Shown: piece after piece, positions 24,940 to 36,966 of the stretch
Layout: every line of letters begins with the position of its first letter
How positions within the stretch are numbered: the first letter of the stretch is position 1
Source of the DNA: Lumnitzera littorea
Taxonomy: Eukaryota > Streptophyta > Magnoliopsida > Myrtales > Combretaceae
Assembly: GCA_024138015.1 (NCBI GenBank)
Contig: JAMXBB010000007.1
Location: 70,702,718 to 70,766,717 of the forward strand
Length of the DNA: 64,000 nucleotides
Direction: 5' to 3'
Position numbers and translations under genes: made by a program
Notes under the pieces: model-generated
What the model was told of the DNA's origin: nothing
Database searches by the model: none
What the model saw: only the letters and a program-made list of their open reading frames with translations

Positions 24940-25420
24940 TCTTGAAACGCAACGCTATATATGGTAAATATTTGTCCAATGGAGTAATGGGAAAATTTTC
25001 TACACTATTCGGCATCAGAGGAGTGGTTATAGGCATTTTGGCTCGTAATAATTTCGATGAGCTCAATGCTAAAGCCACAACAGCAGCAAGCTTCATACCA
25101 TATGCCCTCATTTCCGCAATTGACACGATTGAATTGGGAACTCATATTTCTTTAAAAGGGAATTCACGAGCATTAGCTACCATCACATTACAGCAATCAT
25201 AGATGGAATCGGCTCCATTGGCGCTGCAATCGGACCTCTCCTAACCAGTTATATTTCTACAAAGAGCTAGAATGAAGCTTTTACAATATTGATGGGCGCA
25301 TCTCTACTTGCAGGGCTTCTTCTCACTAAGCTTGCGGTTGCAGAAGTGGTTGCTAAGGTTGGGAAGCCAAGACGGGGAGAAAAAACATTTTCACCAATAT
25401 TTAAAAAAAGAAAGAGAGAA
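24940..25420 (+). pseudogene. Glycerol-3-phosphate transporter (MFS) C-terminal fragment
   Basis: Frame one (to 25189) reads ELNAKATTAASFIPYALIS followed by IELGTHISLKGNSRALATIT. After a +2 shift the text resumes AIIDGIGSIGAAIGPLLTSYIS, ILMGASLLAGLLLTKLAVAE and a basic tail. These are the last transmembrane helices of plant glycerol-3-phosphate/SLC37-type permeases of the major facilitator superfamily. One codon in KSWNEAF-like sequence is tag instead of tgg. Only the C-terminal quarter or so is present. It could be a relic of a host gene or a captured gene fragment next to element C; I cannot tell which. Confidence 0.75.
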
Positions 25421-25429
25421 AAAAAGGGA

Positions 25430-26221
25430 GTAATGAACAAGATAACTTGTCTTACTCACCATCAAGTATGAGACATCCTTACCTCAAAAAGGCCATTAGT
25501 GTGTTTGTCTCATATGTAGCCAAGATGGAGAAGAAAAGCCTTGGACCCTTCTGCTATGGCGGTTGAATCTGCAGGGTACTAGAATTGCTTGTATCCTACA
25601 TGGAGACAGGAAATAAAGCAAAGTGACACTTGTCGAATTCTTAGTAGGAGAGGGGGAATAAAGGATAATGCACTATATCTCGTCCTTTGTTCTTTAGCTT
25701 ATTGAGATAGTGTGTAAAACAGAGTATTTTAGGATGTTGCAAATAAATAATTGGTGGATGGCCCTTTTTTCGTATCATATCGTTACTTAAAGAGTGTAGA
25801 CATATTTCCTACTGTTAACAAGTGGATCGAACAAAATATAAAAAAGTTGTGCGAAATGTGGTTACGGGGGTGTGCACCAAGGAATATTACATGTTATTAC
25901 CATTCGAGTGTAGTTAAGTACACCATGTATGTGGATTAAGTATATTACTGTTATAGGAGGATCTTTACATATTTGATATTTAATTTTAAAAAAGAAATAA
26001 AAAAGTTAGTCCATACCGTAGGGCGCTTCGCCTCCAGCACCCCCAACGATGTTAATGGTGTGGCTTCAAACTCGAGCCTATCAGCTCTTGCTTTTCGCTC
26101 CCACCATAGACTTTCGTAAAAAAATTCACTTTCAAAATTAAGTTTTTGAAAAATTTTACCCAGTTGCAATTTAAGGCATGTGACCACAATTTGAGGCATT
26201 GAACAACTGCATACGAATGAA
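25430..26221. other. Anonymous spacer, possibly 3' flank of the transporter relic
   Basis: Slightly less AT-rich than the surroundings at first, with no recognised gene. A 96-codon minus-strand reading frame (25951-26241) shows no family resemblance. Confidence 0.45.
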
Positions 26222-26320
26222 TTGCCGTTACGCTCCTCCACCTATCACCATATGTATTAGAACCTCACTAAGATTGTCTACTCTTCCTTACTACACTTCT
26301 TTTTTTATCATCTTATGCAA
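26222..26320 (+). repeat. Copy of the family C leader segment
   Basis: ctcctccacctatcaccata and the next 60-80 bases match 15226-15325 with scattered differences. The neighbouring LTR sequence of family C is not present here. Confidence 0.75.
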
Positions 26321-27754
26321 GTCACTCAAGTTATTTCCCTTGTCAAATGTAATGCGACTTCTCATGCGATATGCACGTAACCCTTACATTCATACTCAAA
26401 CCTCCACAGCAAGCTATAGAACCTAATAAGATATTATCACCAATTATAAAATTCATATATTATGAGCACAATACGATGATGATTTTTTTTACCAATTTCC
26501 ATTCAATAATTTTTCAACTTCTTCTAATTATTTAGATAGTGTTTAATTGCTAAACTAGACATGACAAAAAAAAAAAGGGGACAGTAAGAGTATCAAAGGC
26601 ACAAGATAGTATAACCTTATTGTACTATGTTTAATTTGTATAATATTGGACAAAAACTTTTGTAATGTCCCTTCTTTGGTAGACAAAAAGTAACAAACTC
26701 ATAATTATATTTTAACTTTTTTTATCTTCATTATTATCTAATATTTGTTTAATTACATTTTATATTATTTAAAAAGTACAATTTAATTACAAAATTAATT
26801 CTTTATATTATAAACTAGTAAATTATAAATTATACACAATATAAATAATTTGCAATTAATTTGAAAAAGGAAGAGAAGAAAAGAAAGGAGTAAAGAGGGG
26901 AGGAATAAATAAATAAAAGGAAGAAGAAAAGAAAAAAAATAATAAATAAATAAATTAGAAAAAAGAAGAAGAGCTGGATGAGTCTTATCCTATTCGTAAT
27001 TATAAGTACATGACACAGCCTATGATGAACTGTGCTTTGTGAGAAGGTATTTTTGAGATTTGAAAAACTTATGGTCCATTTTTAATAAAGTTAATTTTTG
27101 TATCATATGTTGGATTGGGCAAATTTTGAGTATTTTGTTTGATTATTTAGATCCTTTTTTTATTCAATAATTAAGATCAAATTGAAAACCAAATATTAAA
27201 CAAAAAATTTTATCTAGTCTAGTCCTATAAATCGTACACAACTAAAAATACCTTAGAAAACAACATTTAGCATATTTTTTTTCATCTTAACATTTTTTTT
27301 TCCTCTCGTACGTAGCCTCTAATAGTCTAGTCTAAGATAAGAAGCAAGAAACTAATCTTCTTCTTAGTAACATATCGACATTTGTAAGAAGTCGTTACCA
27401 TACTGCTAGGGGTGAGCGAGGTTCAGTTTAACATGATTCTCTCCCTTATCAAATCGAACCTAATATGATGATTGTTTTTTTATTTTTTGGAAATGGAAAC
27501 TAGCTATATGATTTAATTCATAAATTTTTTGAATTTAATTAAAATAGGTTTGGTCCAGTTTGAACTACAGTTTAAAACATTTATATTAAATTCTCGCTAA
27601 ACATCTTTATCTCCAATAACATATTTTTATTTTCATTAATCTTTCATATATTTCTAGTTAATTTCTTAAGCATTTATCATGTGTAACGATACTTAGCAAA
27701 CAGTTATATAAGATTTTAACAAACCCAACTTGATTCTACGAGGATAAGAGAATT
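26321..27754. other. Anonymous AT-rich spacer
   Basis: A/T runs and a purine-rich patch (26865-26975). No gene or element recognised. Confidence 0.5.
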
Positions 27755-30700
27755 TGTTCCAATGAACAACAACGAGTATTAAAACCACAGTATCATTGTC
27801 ATGGTAAATTACCATGTACCATATAAAGATCTACGATCAACCCCCTCATTGATTATAGGCCTTTTATACAACATATAAGGCTCCTTCCACTCCATGTTAT
27901 CATTAGGTCTATAGATAAGTAATATTAAGTAGAATGACTAAAATTAACATTTAATTACAAAAATCACTAAAGTTAAGGTATGGAATTGTCAAATTCCACG
28001 ACAAAAATATTACAACGTATTCAAAATTCTAAGAAAATATGAATTAAAACAATCTAACTAAATAAGTAAATATATTTACAATTCACTATTACACAAAAAT
28101 TCTCTCTTCTCTTTTTGAACACACACTAAGACTCACTTTAGGCATTATGCGGCTTAAATGAATAAAAAGATGATCCTGCAGCAAAAGAAATTTATTAGGA
28201 TGTAAACTTACACTTTGTGAGTAAATCCTTTTGCCATGCCATACAAACAATATCATTTAAACGTACAACATATGAATGCATGAATAATCAAGATGTAGTG
28301 ACCTAAGAACTGTATGCAACTCAAAATTATACCCCTTAGGGTTGGAGATAATTAACCGATACAAACCATCAATTGGGTCCTAGAATCGAGGTTTTTATTC
28401 CACTTGCATTAATGTGCTTAAATTAACTCAAACAAACATATAATATATACAACTTTACTTTTCATACAGAAAATATACTTTCATTTCCAAAAATTCAAAT
28501 TTTTAAGCCAAAATTCCTAAGTTTAGCGATATGGTGGCCTCTGTAATCCACATCACACACCCTAAGCAGAAGCCACAAGACATGGCCCTTTGCTAACAAT
28601 TAGTGTTTCTTGGCACTTAGTAATTCCAAATGCTCGAGATAGAGACTCAATAATATAAATGACACATCTGCCTAATCCTAACAGGAGACCCTGCTCCTAT
28701 GAGCCCCTTCCCATTTTCCGCGTAAGGTGCCAGTCGGTATAGTTATAATGCAAATATGAGAAATGCATGACTCATTGAATTTCTTAGTTAAATACTTGAT
28801 TAATTCAATTTTCATTGTGATCAATCAATTTCATTCCATACAATCCATGCATACTATTATCACAATAATTCTCATTATTATGTCATTAGCAAGTCATGGC
28901 ATTCAATCATAATACAATACACATGCATTTCCCATATCCCACAAGTATTCAAGTTCATTTCATGCAACTACACTACAAGCACAATCAAGCATGAAGTAAT
29001 CAAAAATCACTTACTCAACCATAGTAGATTAGTTGTAGTAGTTTAGGGGCAGGTCGTCTCCCATAGTCAGGTCCCCTGAACATTGCAAATATGATAAAGT
29101 TAAGAGTTTGAGATGAAATTGAAAGGTTAACCTAAGGTCCTTTAAATTATACTTTTTAACTTAGTTTTGTATTTTTCTCGGTTTTACTTAAAACTTTAAT
29201 CGCATATAACTTTCTCGTTTTAAATCCGATTTTTATGATTTTGTAATTGATTTTTATTGTTTTTAAGTATACCTTAACGTGGTATGGTTAGATTTTCAAG
29301 ATGAGGGATGCAAATTTATCCACTGATTAGAACAATAGCGGTCCTCATGGTTTGGAACTCTTTTAAACTTAGTTTGGTCTTTGGGCTTTTTGTTATCTTA
29401 AGGAATCTTTTGGGCTTGGGTTTATGATTTTATTCTAAGCTTAAAATACTCTTGAAGGTCAAATTTCCATCCTTGTATTATAGCTTTGGTGCTATCAACA
29501 TCTTCTTAGACTTTTATGTAGGCTTAAGTGGTCAAATGAGCTTGTTTTTTTTTTTATCTAAACTAAGGTTAGTCATTTTGGTGGGCTTAGGGAGTATTAT
29601 GTGGGCCACTTATGGATCTCAAAAAAAATTTTCTTGAGTGATTTAGGTACTGGTCAGAAATTTGGTGAAAACCCAACTTGAAGTTCTAAGTTTGTTTTGA
29701 GTATTTTAGGCTTGGTTTTGAGTTTTAGACTTTATACACTTGTGATGCTTGCTTTAGTTTGTCTTTTCACTTTGTTTACTTAGTTTTATCATATTTTTAA
29801 GTAACTTTTCTTGTAGTTTCAGATCTAGATGGTTTGGTTTAAGGGTTACCCACTTGGTTTTTCAACTTGTTTTATTATTTCCTTAGGTTTAGGTTTTAGA
29901 TCATGAACCTATGCTACTCATTTCTAACTCCAACTTAACTTCTCTTCCATGAGGTGATTATTTAGATTATGTACAACATAAAAATGATAGATTTCATACT
30001 CATCATAAACTCTATGCCATAGTTTACATCTCAAAAAGTTGGTTTCTTTATAAAAATTTCATGTAATGGATTTTCTTTTACCTAAAGCTAGATTTGAGTA
30101 TATGTAACCACTTGAAGTCAAAAATAACATTTAAATATCCTACATACTTTACACATCCAGCATCTTATCTCCCTTTCCATACACATATTTCATGATTTTC
30201 TCAATTTACAAACTTCTATTCTAAGTATTAGACATGTATCCTACAAAATACCAACTTAGCATGTTCATATTCTAACTTTCATGTAAGAGATTCATAAGCT
30301 TATTTCTTAAAGTGGTCTAACTATCTTATCACCTCATGTTAATGCCAATATCTTCATGAAAATATAGTCTTCTAACATGGCATACTAGAGTACTTTAACA
30401 AGGAAATAAACTTACTTATCCTTAGAGTGTAAAAATAGGTGGTTGTGCAACTAAGAGTCCACTTTTGCTCCTTGTTTTCTTGCCTTTTCTTGTAAGCTCT
30501 TTTGGTGGTCTAGATCTTGATGGTTAAGGTGGGTTTTGGGGATATTCTAAAAACTTCTAAAATGGCTTTTAAAGTTGATAAAGAAAGCAACAAAACAATG
30601 TTTGTTCCATGAGTTATGGAGCAAAAGAAAGTGGTGGCTATGTGTAGATTTTGTAGGGTTGGGTTTCCTCTTTTGTTTTGTATTTGAAAAGGAAATGAAA

Positions 30701-31493
30701 GATGAGGGAAAAGAGGAGAGAGTGTACCGGTTTGATTGTATGGGTGAAGTGTGTCCAACAAGCTTCATTTGATTGTCTTTTATCATGCATAAAAGCCACT
30801 CTTTGATATGATTAGATGATGTAAGCATTAAGGGGTGAATAGCAGATGTATAAGACAATTAGATTGATGGGTAAATGATAAAGTATGTGCACCACCACCC
30901 CCCCACCAGCTTTTCTTGCAACCGACCATTGTAGGGAACAAATAGGGCATTGTGTTATCTTGTTACTTGTTTGAAAATTGAATTAATGTGATAACTTGTC
31001 CTTAGTAGTGTCTTATCACTAGCTTTTAATAGGTTATCAATTGATAATTAGTTCCAGTTATCAATTGATAGTTATTTAATATAATTGGTTGGCTTACTTA
31101 TCCATATGTACATGGCTTATGCATGAAAAAAAGGAAATTGTCTTATATATAATTCTTTTAAAGTTTGGTTCTTAAATCAACTTGTAAATTATGATTTATT
31201 TCTCTTAAAATTATGAAATTTTCTAGAGTTGAATAAAATTATTCAAATTAAATTGTTAATTAGACATTTAGGGTTAAAAGTTCTTAATTATTTAAGGGTT
31301 TAGGGTTTAGGGTTTTAAGTAACTTTAGGTTTGTTGTTCTGATATTCAAGTTTTTATCAATAATAAACTTTTCAATTGCAAAACTAAGTTCGTTTTTAAA
31401 TGTAAACTTAAATTCTTAGTTTAGTTGATCCTTGAGAATGATCGAAAAATACTTTAAGTCAATTCACATGCCCATTAAATAGTTGGGTTTACA
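27755..31493 (-). mobile_element. Long Tekay/Del-like LTR, boundaries approximate
   Basis: On the minus strand it may begin tgtaaacccaac (31493), like LTR E (tgtaaaccctaag). It contains ttgctgcag|gatcatctttttattc followed by aagccgcataatgcc (around 28175), which parallels LTR E at 59043 (tcgcag|gttaatctttttatgg ... aagccgtcgcatgcc). An upstream acceptor-like/donor-like pair near 29095 and 29010 parallels LTR E at 58161 and 58228. The matching order and spacing support an LTR of the same group. No TSD was found and the left end is a guess. Confidence 0.5.
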
Positions 31494-31498
31494 ATGAA

Positions 31499-32889
31499 GA
31501 GAGAGAAGTAGAGCTATCTGTCTAAAAGCAATAGAGAGAAAACAAAAGAAACATACCAAAGATTGGAAAAGAGATGTGAGACATGTAAAGAGCACTATGG
31601 TCAGATTCTTAATTTGAAAAAATAAAAGGCAATTTAGGAAAAAAAAATTTTAATGTAAAAATTCAAATAGAACTCACTCAATTTAATTTTAATAATTGGC
31701 TTAGAAATAAAATACAGAAGAACAAGATTTGAAAATTTTGGTGAAATCCATGAAGATTGATGGAAAAATAAAAAATAAATAAAAAAGATACTAAACAATT
31801 GCAAGAATTTCTTTTTTTTTTTTTTTTTTGCACAACCAAAAGGTTCAGTTTAGTTTAAGACAGTTCGATTTAACTTGATTTGGTTCAAAAAGGCATTGTA
31901 GGTAGGTAAAACCTAGGGTATTCAAAAAAATAAAAGGAAAGACTTTTTTAAGACAAACTTCTTTTTATTCCATGAGGAATATTATTAAGATTGAAAAATG
32001 ATATTATAATTTAGCATGTTAGTATTTACTACCTTGGCATTTGTATATGCAAATGCTTAGATAAGTGTAAGGAGGTTCTAAAAACCGATTGCATTGGCCA
32101 GATCCTCCATTACGTAATTTATCGCAATCTTGGATACATTGTCTTTGTGCTTAGCAAGGCTAAGTATCCTAACATTGAGCTACTTTTGCTAATGATGGAT
32201 GTTCGTCATAAAATGCAAAAGAGAGTAAAGAGGAACAACAAAGTTATGTATTTCAGCATCTTTGTAAGCCAAATCTTATAATTTTACTTAATACACTAGT
32301 AAAACAAACATGATTATTCTATGCATCAATACGTTGGAATTGAATATAAGGTAAATAAAATGTAATCTATGATTGTCCAATTCAATGAAATAAATTGAAA
32401 AATTAAGTAAACAACACATTGAATGAAGTAAACTAAAAGATTAGAAAGAAAATACATAAAACTATATAAAAGTTAGCATTTGAAGTAAGAAGGTTGATAT
32501 TTTCTGCATTGTTTGTAATGTGTCAGGCTAAAGTTTGTGAATGATCAAACCAATAAGTACTAATAGGTCTTTTTTAGCCATTTGATCTAAAAAATTTTAA
32601 TTAGTGTTAACAAGCTATTTACTAAAATGGCCTTATAAAATAATACCATTTTTCTTCAACAATACATGTGAGGCTTCACTTAATATATAGTATCACGATA
32701 CTTCTATATAATCTTATATAATAGCTAGTAATATAGAGAAATACTATTCAACATAAAGCAAATGCAAGCATTCCACCAAATTACTTTTTCCCTTGGAAAA
32801 TTCTTATGGAGCCTATTGATTAGAATTGATATGAGAGATGTGATAGTATGTCAAGTTCTTAGAAATGATGTAAAGAAGATTTCTATACT
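31499..32889. other. Anonymous AT-rich spacer
   Basis: No gene recognised; poly-T at 31810-31829. Confidence 0.5.
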
Positions 32890-32951
32890 ACAACGAAGAT
32901 AAAGGATATTAGGAGATTGCACAACTAATGAAAATGCTTAGTTGTATATTG
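32890..32951. repeat. Left part of the tandem repeat interrupted by element A
   Basis: gataaaggatattaggagat to gcttagttgtatattg matches 54397-54475 (gataaatgatattgtgagat ... gcttagttgcaaattg). It is pre-insertion DNA next to the TSD. Confidence 0.7.
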
Positions 32952-32956
32952 GTTAC

Positions 32957-33470
32957 TGTGGTCTCAAGATCTTTATTGGTATAGAATTGAGAGTAATTGG
33001 ACTTCATTGAAGTAGAAAAGCCTACGAAAGATAGCATAATGAGGGGGGTGTCGGGGTATTGTCTAGCGTAACTACTTTGATGCTTAAATCAATTGAGTGT
33101 TTCGAGAATACAAGTACTTGAGAGTAATAAATAGGCTGAAGTACGCAAAATATCAAGTAGTTTACCATTAGGGTGATGGTCTTGTATTTATAAAGGAGTA
33201 ATACTGGTAGTTAGAGAGGAGTTAGTGGGTAGAACCACTTCTACAAGCATTGGATAATGGATCATGGTGTCTAACATGTTTCATATATGTAGAAGGTAGT
33301 TGTTTGACTAAGTCTTTTAGCCTTATCTGGAGTCTTCTAACTATTAGAGGTCCCTTATAACTAGATAGGCCGTAGTTTAAGCTTAGGTTGAGGGCGGCTA
33401 GTTATAGGTTGTGAAACATATTTGGTCGAGATAGGTCTGAAGAGCCCATATCCAAAAAGCCCTAGCAACA
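32957..33470 (-). mobile_element. 3' LTR of element A
   Basis: 514 bases, starting (minus) tgttgctaggg and ending gagaccaca. TATA box (tataaatac on minus) at 33184-33192. It differs from the 5' LTR at 10 of the first 60 plus-strand bases by hand count, mostly transitions, so the insertion is old. Confidence 0.92.
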
Positions 33471-33486
33471 CTTACCCACCCCCAAT
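33471..33486 (-). other. Polypurine tract of element A
   Basis: On the minus strand ttgggggtgggtaag lies directly before the 3' LTR, where plus-strand DNA synthesis would be primed. The copy at 12151 has seven Gs in the same place. Confidence 0.75.
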
Positions 33487-34442
33487 GTAGTCTTATTGCT
33501 GTAGTAAAGGCAAGGAGAAGAAAAAATAAGCTTCTCAAGTATGTAGTCAATCTGATCTGGAGGTATCCATGTTAATGTTGCCATACCAATGTGGCAATAT
33601 GGAAGTTCAAACTGGTGAAAGGTTGAGGCAAAGGCATCTGAGCTGGTGTTGGGCCAAGACGAAGGCATCTAGACTGGTCTGGGCTTGAGCAAGTGTAACA
33701 TATCTGAATAGACCACCTTCAAGGCAAAGGTGAATTTGATAGTTTCGAAGTGGAATGATGGAGGTCCAAGCATAGTAGCAATTAGCCCTATGTCAAGTTA
33801 GAGGAGAGCATGTGTACATCGAGCTAGATGAGCGAACCGAGGTGAGGACTCTAAGGCTCAAGGCAAGCTCTCTAAGCCGAGGCGAGAATATGGTGGGTTT
33901 TATATCTTAAGGTAAAGACACAAAGTAAAGGCATTGAGTATATTAGATCGAATTAAGCTAATTAGTGCCCAAGTGGATATAATCTATTTGATTTGATGTA
34001 TGGTGTTGTTAGAGTGTTGAACGAGTCTTCTTGTGGAAGTTGAAGGGGCTTATGGGAAACTTCACACGGAAGTAACTTTTCAAATTCTTACTTTATCACG
34101 TCCGTTTTTAGTGCATTTAATACAATGTGATAGGCATCCTATCATAGCAGATTTGCATGTAGCTACACGCTTTTTGGCTTTCAAATGTAGCTGTCCGATC
34201 AAAATTGCCTCCATGTGTTCGCATTGCAGCATTTCAAGGGATTTGTGCTTATATGAATCCTTATAACTGCCAATACACTTCTCAAAGTGTTTGGCCCATA
34301 AATACTGTAGTTGATTAGAGAAAGCACCTTTTCCCAATTCTTCACTGTAGATTTCACTCTCTCTTTTCATCAATATTCTTTGAAACTCTTCCTCTTACAA
34401 ACTTTTCTTCAATGTTCATTCCTTTTTGCTTACATATCAATC
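33487..34442. other. 3' untranslated region of element A
   Basis: GC-richer, low-coding sequence, similar at 33487-33870 to 11776-12157. 34033-34440 probably holds the promoter and 5' leader of the antisense gene: 'cataaatac' at 34297 could be a TATA element about 145 bases before its ATG. Confidence 0.55.
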
Positions 34443-35940
34443 ATGTCGACTAATACAGGTGAGACACCATCAGATGCATCAAAATATAATATTACCAACT
34501 CTGAGACCACGAGGAGTGATCCTCCCCTTAAAGGAGAGGAAGAAGTCACATCGTTAACATAATTTGACAACGCTACAAGAATGGTAGTAAAGGTGTTAGA
34601 CAAGGCTAGGCATATTGTTGGTAAATTTTGAGATCAAGAAAAATCCTGCAAAAGAGAATGAAATGCTTGGTATCAAGGCCAATCCGGTGTGGCCATTCCA
34701 ATGCCTAAGTTAGTAGGGTAACTTTGTATAAAAAGTATGTAAGTAAAGTATTAGAGAGATCTTATGGAGTTTCTTTCCCATATTTATAGCTGGCTATAAT
34801 ATCTAAGGCAGTTGTTGGAGTAATTGTTAAGATACGTGGAAGTTTCTTGATTTGACATCTCTCTTTATATGTAGGGAGAGTAGGCGACTATGTAATATAA
34901 TTGTGCTTATAATAACTATTTATGCCATGGGCTTAAATTCAAACTAGGAACAAATCTAAGCTACATGGTATAAATGCCATGTGTCATCTTTTTAGAGGTA
35001 TGCTACGAGATTCAAGCTATTCAACTTATCAACGGCCAAATGAACAAGTAAGTCAGATGAGTGAAAACTGACTATTAACAAGGCTGATAAATGCCATCCC
35101 ATAGGACCCTTGTGTATATGTTCCCTCACTAAAAGTAAGAGATTTGTTTGAGGCACTGATGATAGGCAAAGGTTCGAGCGACCGAGTTAGTGGGAGTAAA
35201 GCCTCTGCTCCCAGCTAGGTTTTAAGCAATATTCTAGTTGAGTCGATTTCGGGTTGGAAAGTACATGTGCCAAGGAAGGAGGAAATGGTGCCCTTGTTGA
35301 TAGGGAGGTGCTTTACCGTGTTTAAGAAGTACTTGGAGTATAGGCAATGCCTCTCTTTGAGCAACTTTGAGAAGGAGCTTTTCAACTTTCATCGGTGCAA
35401 TTTAGTGCAAATCCCTCCTAATAGGTGGAGAGTATTGAAGGCTTTTCAAGGGCTTTGCAAATACCTAGTGATAAGGGTTACCACTAACCTTTTCAGCCAC
35501 TTCTACATGTGGAAAAGCATAGGTAGGTGGCCATACCTCTAGCCTTGTTAGGGGAAGAAGCTGTTCTGTTGCCTCATGAAGTCTATTAAAGGTTGGTAGG
35601 ATGATTACCTAGCTATGGAGCTGCCAAATGAGGTAAACTTCTAGACAAGATGGATTAAACTGGTCCAAACAGGGGCTTAGAAGGAGCTTGGGTCCAATGA
35701 TGCTAAGGTCGCGAAGGATATTCAAGCCTTCATAGCCTTCAGACATGGTAATGAAATAAACACCGTATAGATCATAGAGAGTTATTTAAAGTATTTGATC
35801 TTTGAGCTCTTCTCTAACATGAAGAAGGTTGTGGTGAAGAAATGGGCAAAAGATATAGGTTCGCTTTTTACAAACAGCTTCATCTGTTATGCTAGTGTAA
35901 AGTTGTGCTTCATCATACGTCCTTTTAAAGAGGAATAGAG

Positions 35941-36060
35941 GTAAGTGGAAGGGATTCTTTTTTATTTGTGTTGGTCATGGTAGAGTTGGTGAATGGTAGT
36001 GCTTTGTATTTTATCTCTATTTTGTTTTCCTTTCTTGATTGTATGCTTAATTCTTTGTAG
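35941..36060 (+). other. Intron 1 of the antisense gene
   Basis: gtaagt...tttgtag, 120 bases, T-rich, with the exon-end consensus ag|gtaagt. The open frame at 36262-36729 extends back to exactly the first base after the acceptor with a single tga at 36235. Confidence 0.65.
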
Positions 36061-36890
36061 GATGAATTTCCCCATCCTTTAGTGGACAAGTTGATGAGGC
36101 ATCACCAAGCCAGGTTAAGGTCGACCATGAAGGCCTTCGACCTTAAGGGTAAGGCTATAGGGCCAACGTTAGAGGTTGGGAAGACTAACAGGGTTAAGCT
36201 AAGGGTTCTACCTCAAGGGATTCCTCTTGATCCTTGAGCAAAGCCATTAACTACCAAGCCTATGAGTGTGACCCTTCCTTCTATTACCTTCGTCCCTAAT
36301 TTTATGCTGACTACTATGGAGGGTAAACTTGCCAGCACTAGTGAGTCGAATGTGGTGATGCTTGCCCCTCTTGGCATAGACGAGGAGGAGGGGGCTAAAG
36401 TCAATGCTTCGTCTGAGGTAACTAGGCAAAAGAGAAAGGCCCTCGAGAATGTTGGGGAAGTAGCACTTGGGGCTAAGAAACAGAAGCCTATAAAGAAGAC
36501 ATCCTTAAGCCAAGTGACCTACTATAAGTGGCAGACGACTCATCCTTATAAGTATATCGATGAGCTTGGAGATAAATTTTTTGATATCCTTAACAAGTTC
36601 AAGTTGCTGATGATCAAGCTAAACTCGTTCAAGGACATATCGTACGTCTCCTGTAATGAAGAGCTCTACCTTCATACTATTAAAGCCGAGAACAAAAGGG
36701 CCAGGGGGAAGCTCTTAAGGCCAAAGTAAGAGATCCAAGGCAACGACATTATGTTGCGGTGCCGGATTCTTAGCTATCAAGCCTAATTAGGGTCTTACAC
36801 CCCTAGCAATTAGGCCATCCTCGAAGAGCTATCAAGGGTATGAAGAAGCAATCCTATGGAGATGGTAGGTTACTTAAGCTCACTTATCCA

Positions 36891-36966
36891 GTAAGTAAGC
36901 CTTCATCTTTCACAATTGATAGCTTTCGTCATTGTTGGTCTAACTTCAATTTGCATTTCTTTACAG
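36891..36966 (+). other. Intron 2 of the antisense gene
   Basis: gtaagt...tttctttacag, 76 bases with a pyrimidine-rich 3' end. It lies just before the coiled-coil exon. Confidence 0.55.

Noticed and set aside
25951..26241. 96-codon minus-strand frame
   Set aside because: No family resemblance, and it overlaps the duplicated leader segment; likely a chance frame.
31293..31316. Telomere-like gggtttaggg repeat
   Set aside because: Only about three imperfect units inside an LTR-like region; too short for an interstitial telomere.
36213..36429. Minus-strand frames opposite the antisense gene of element A
   Set aside because: Shadows of the plus-strand frame 36061-36729, which has domain-like composition and intron context.
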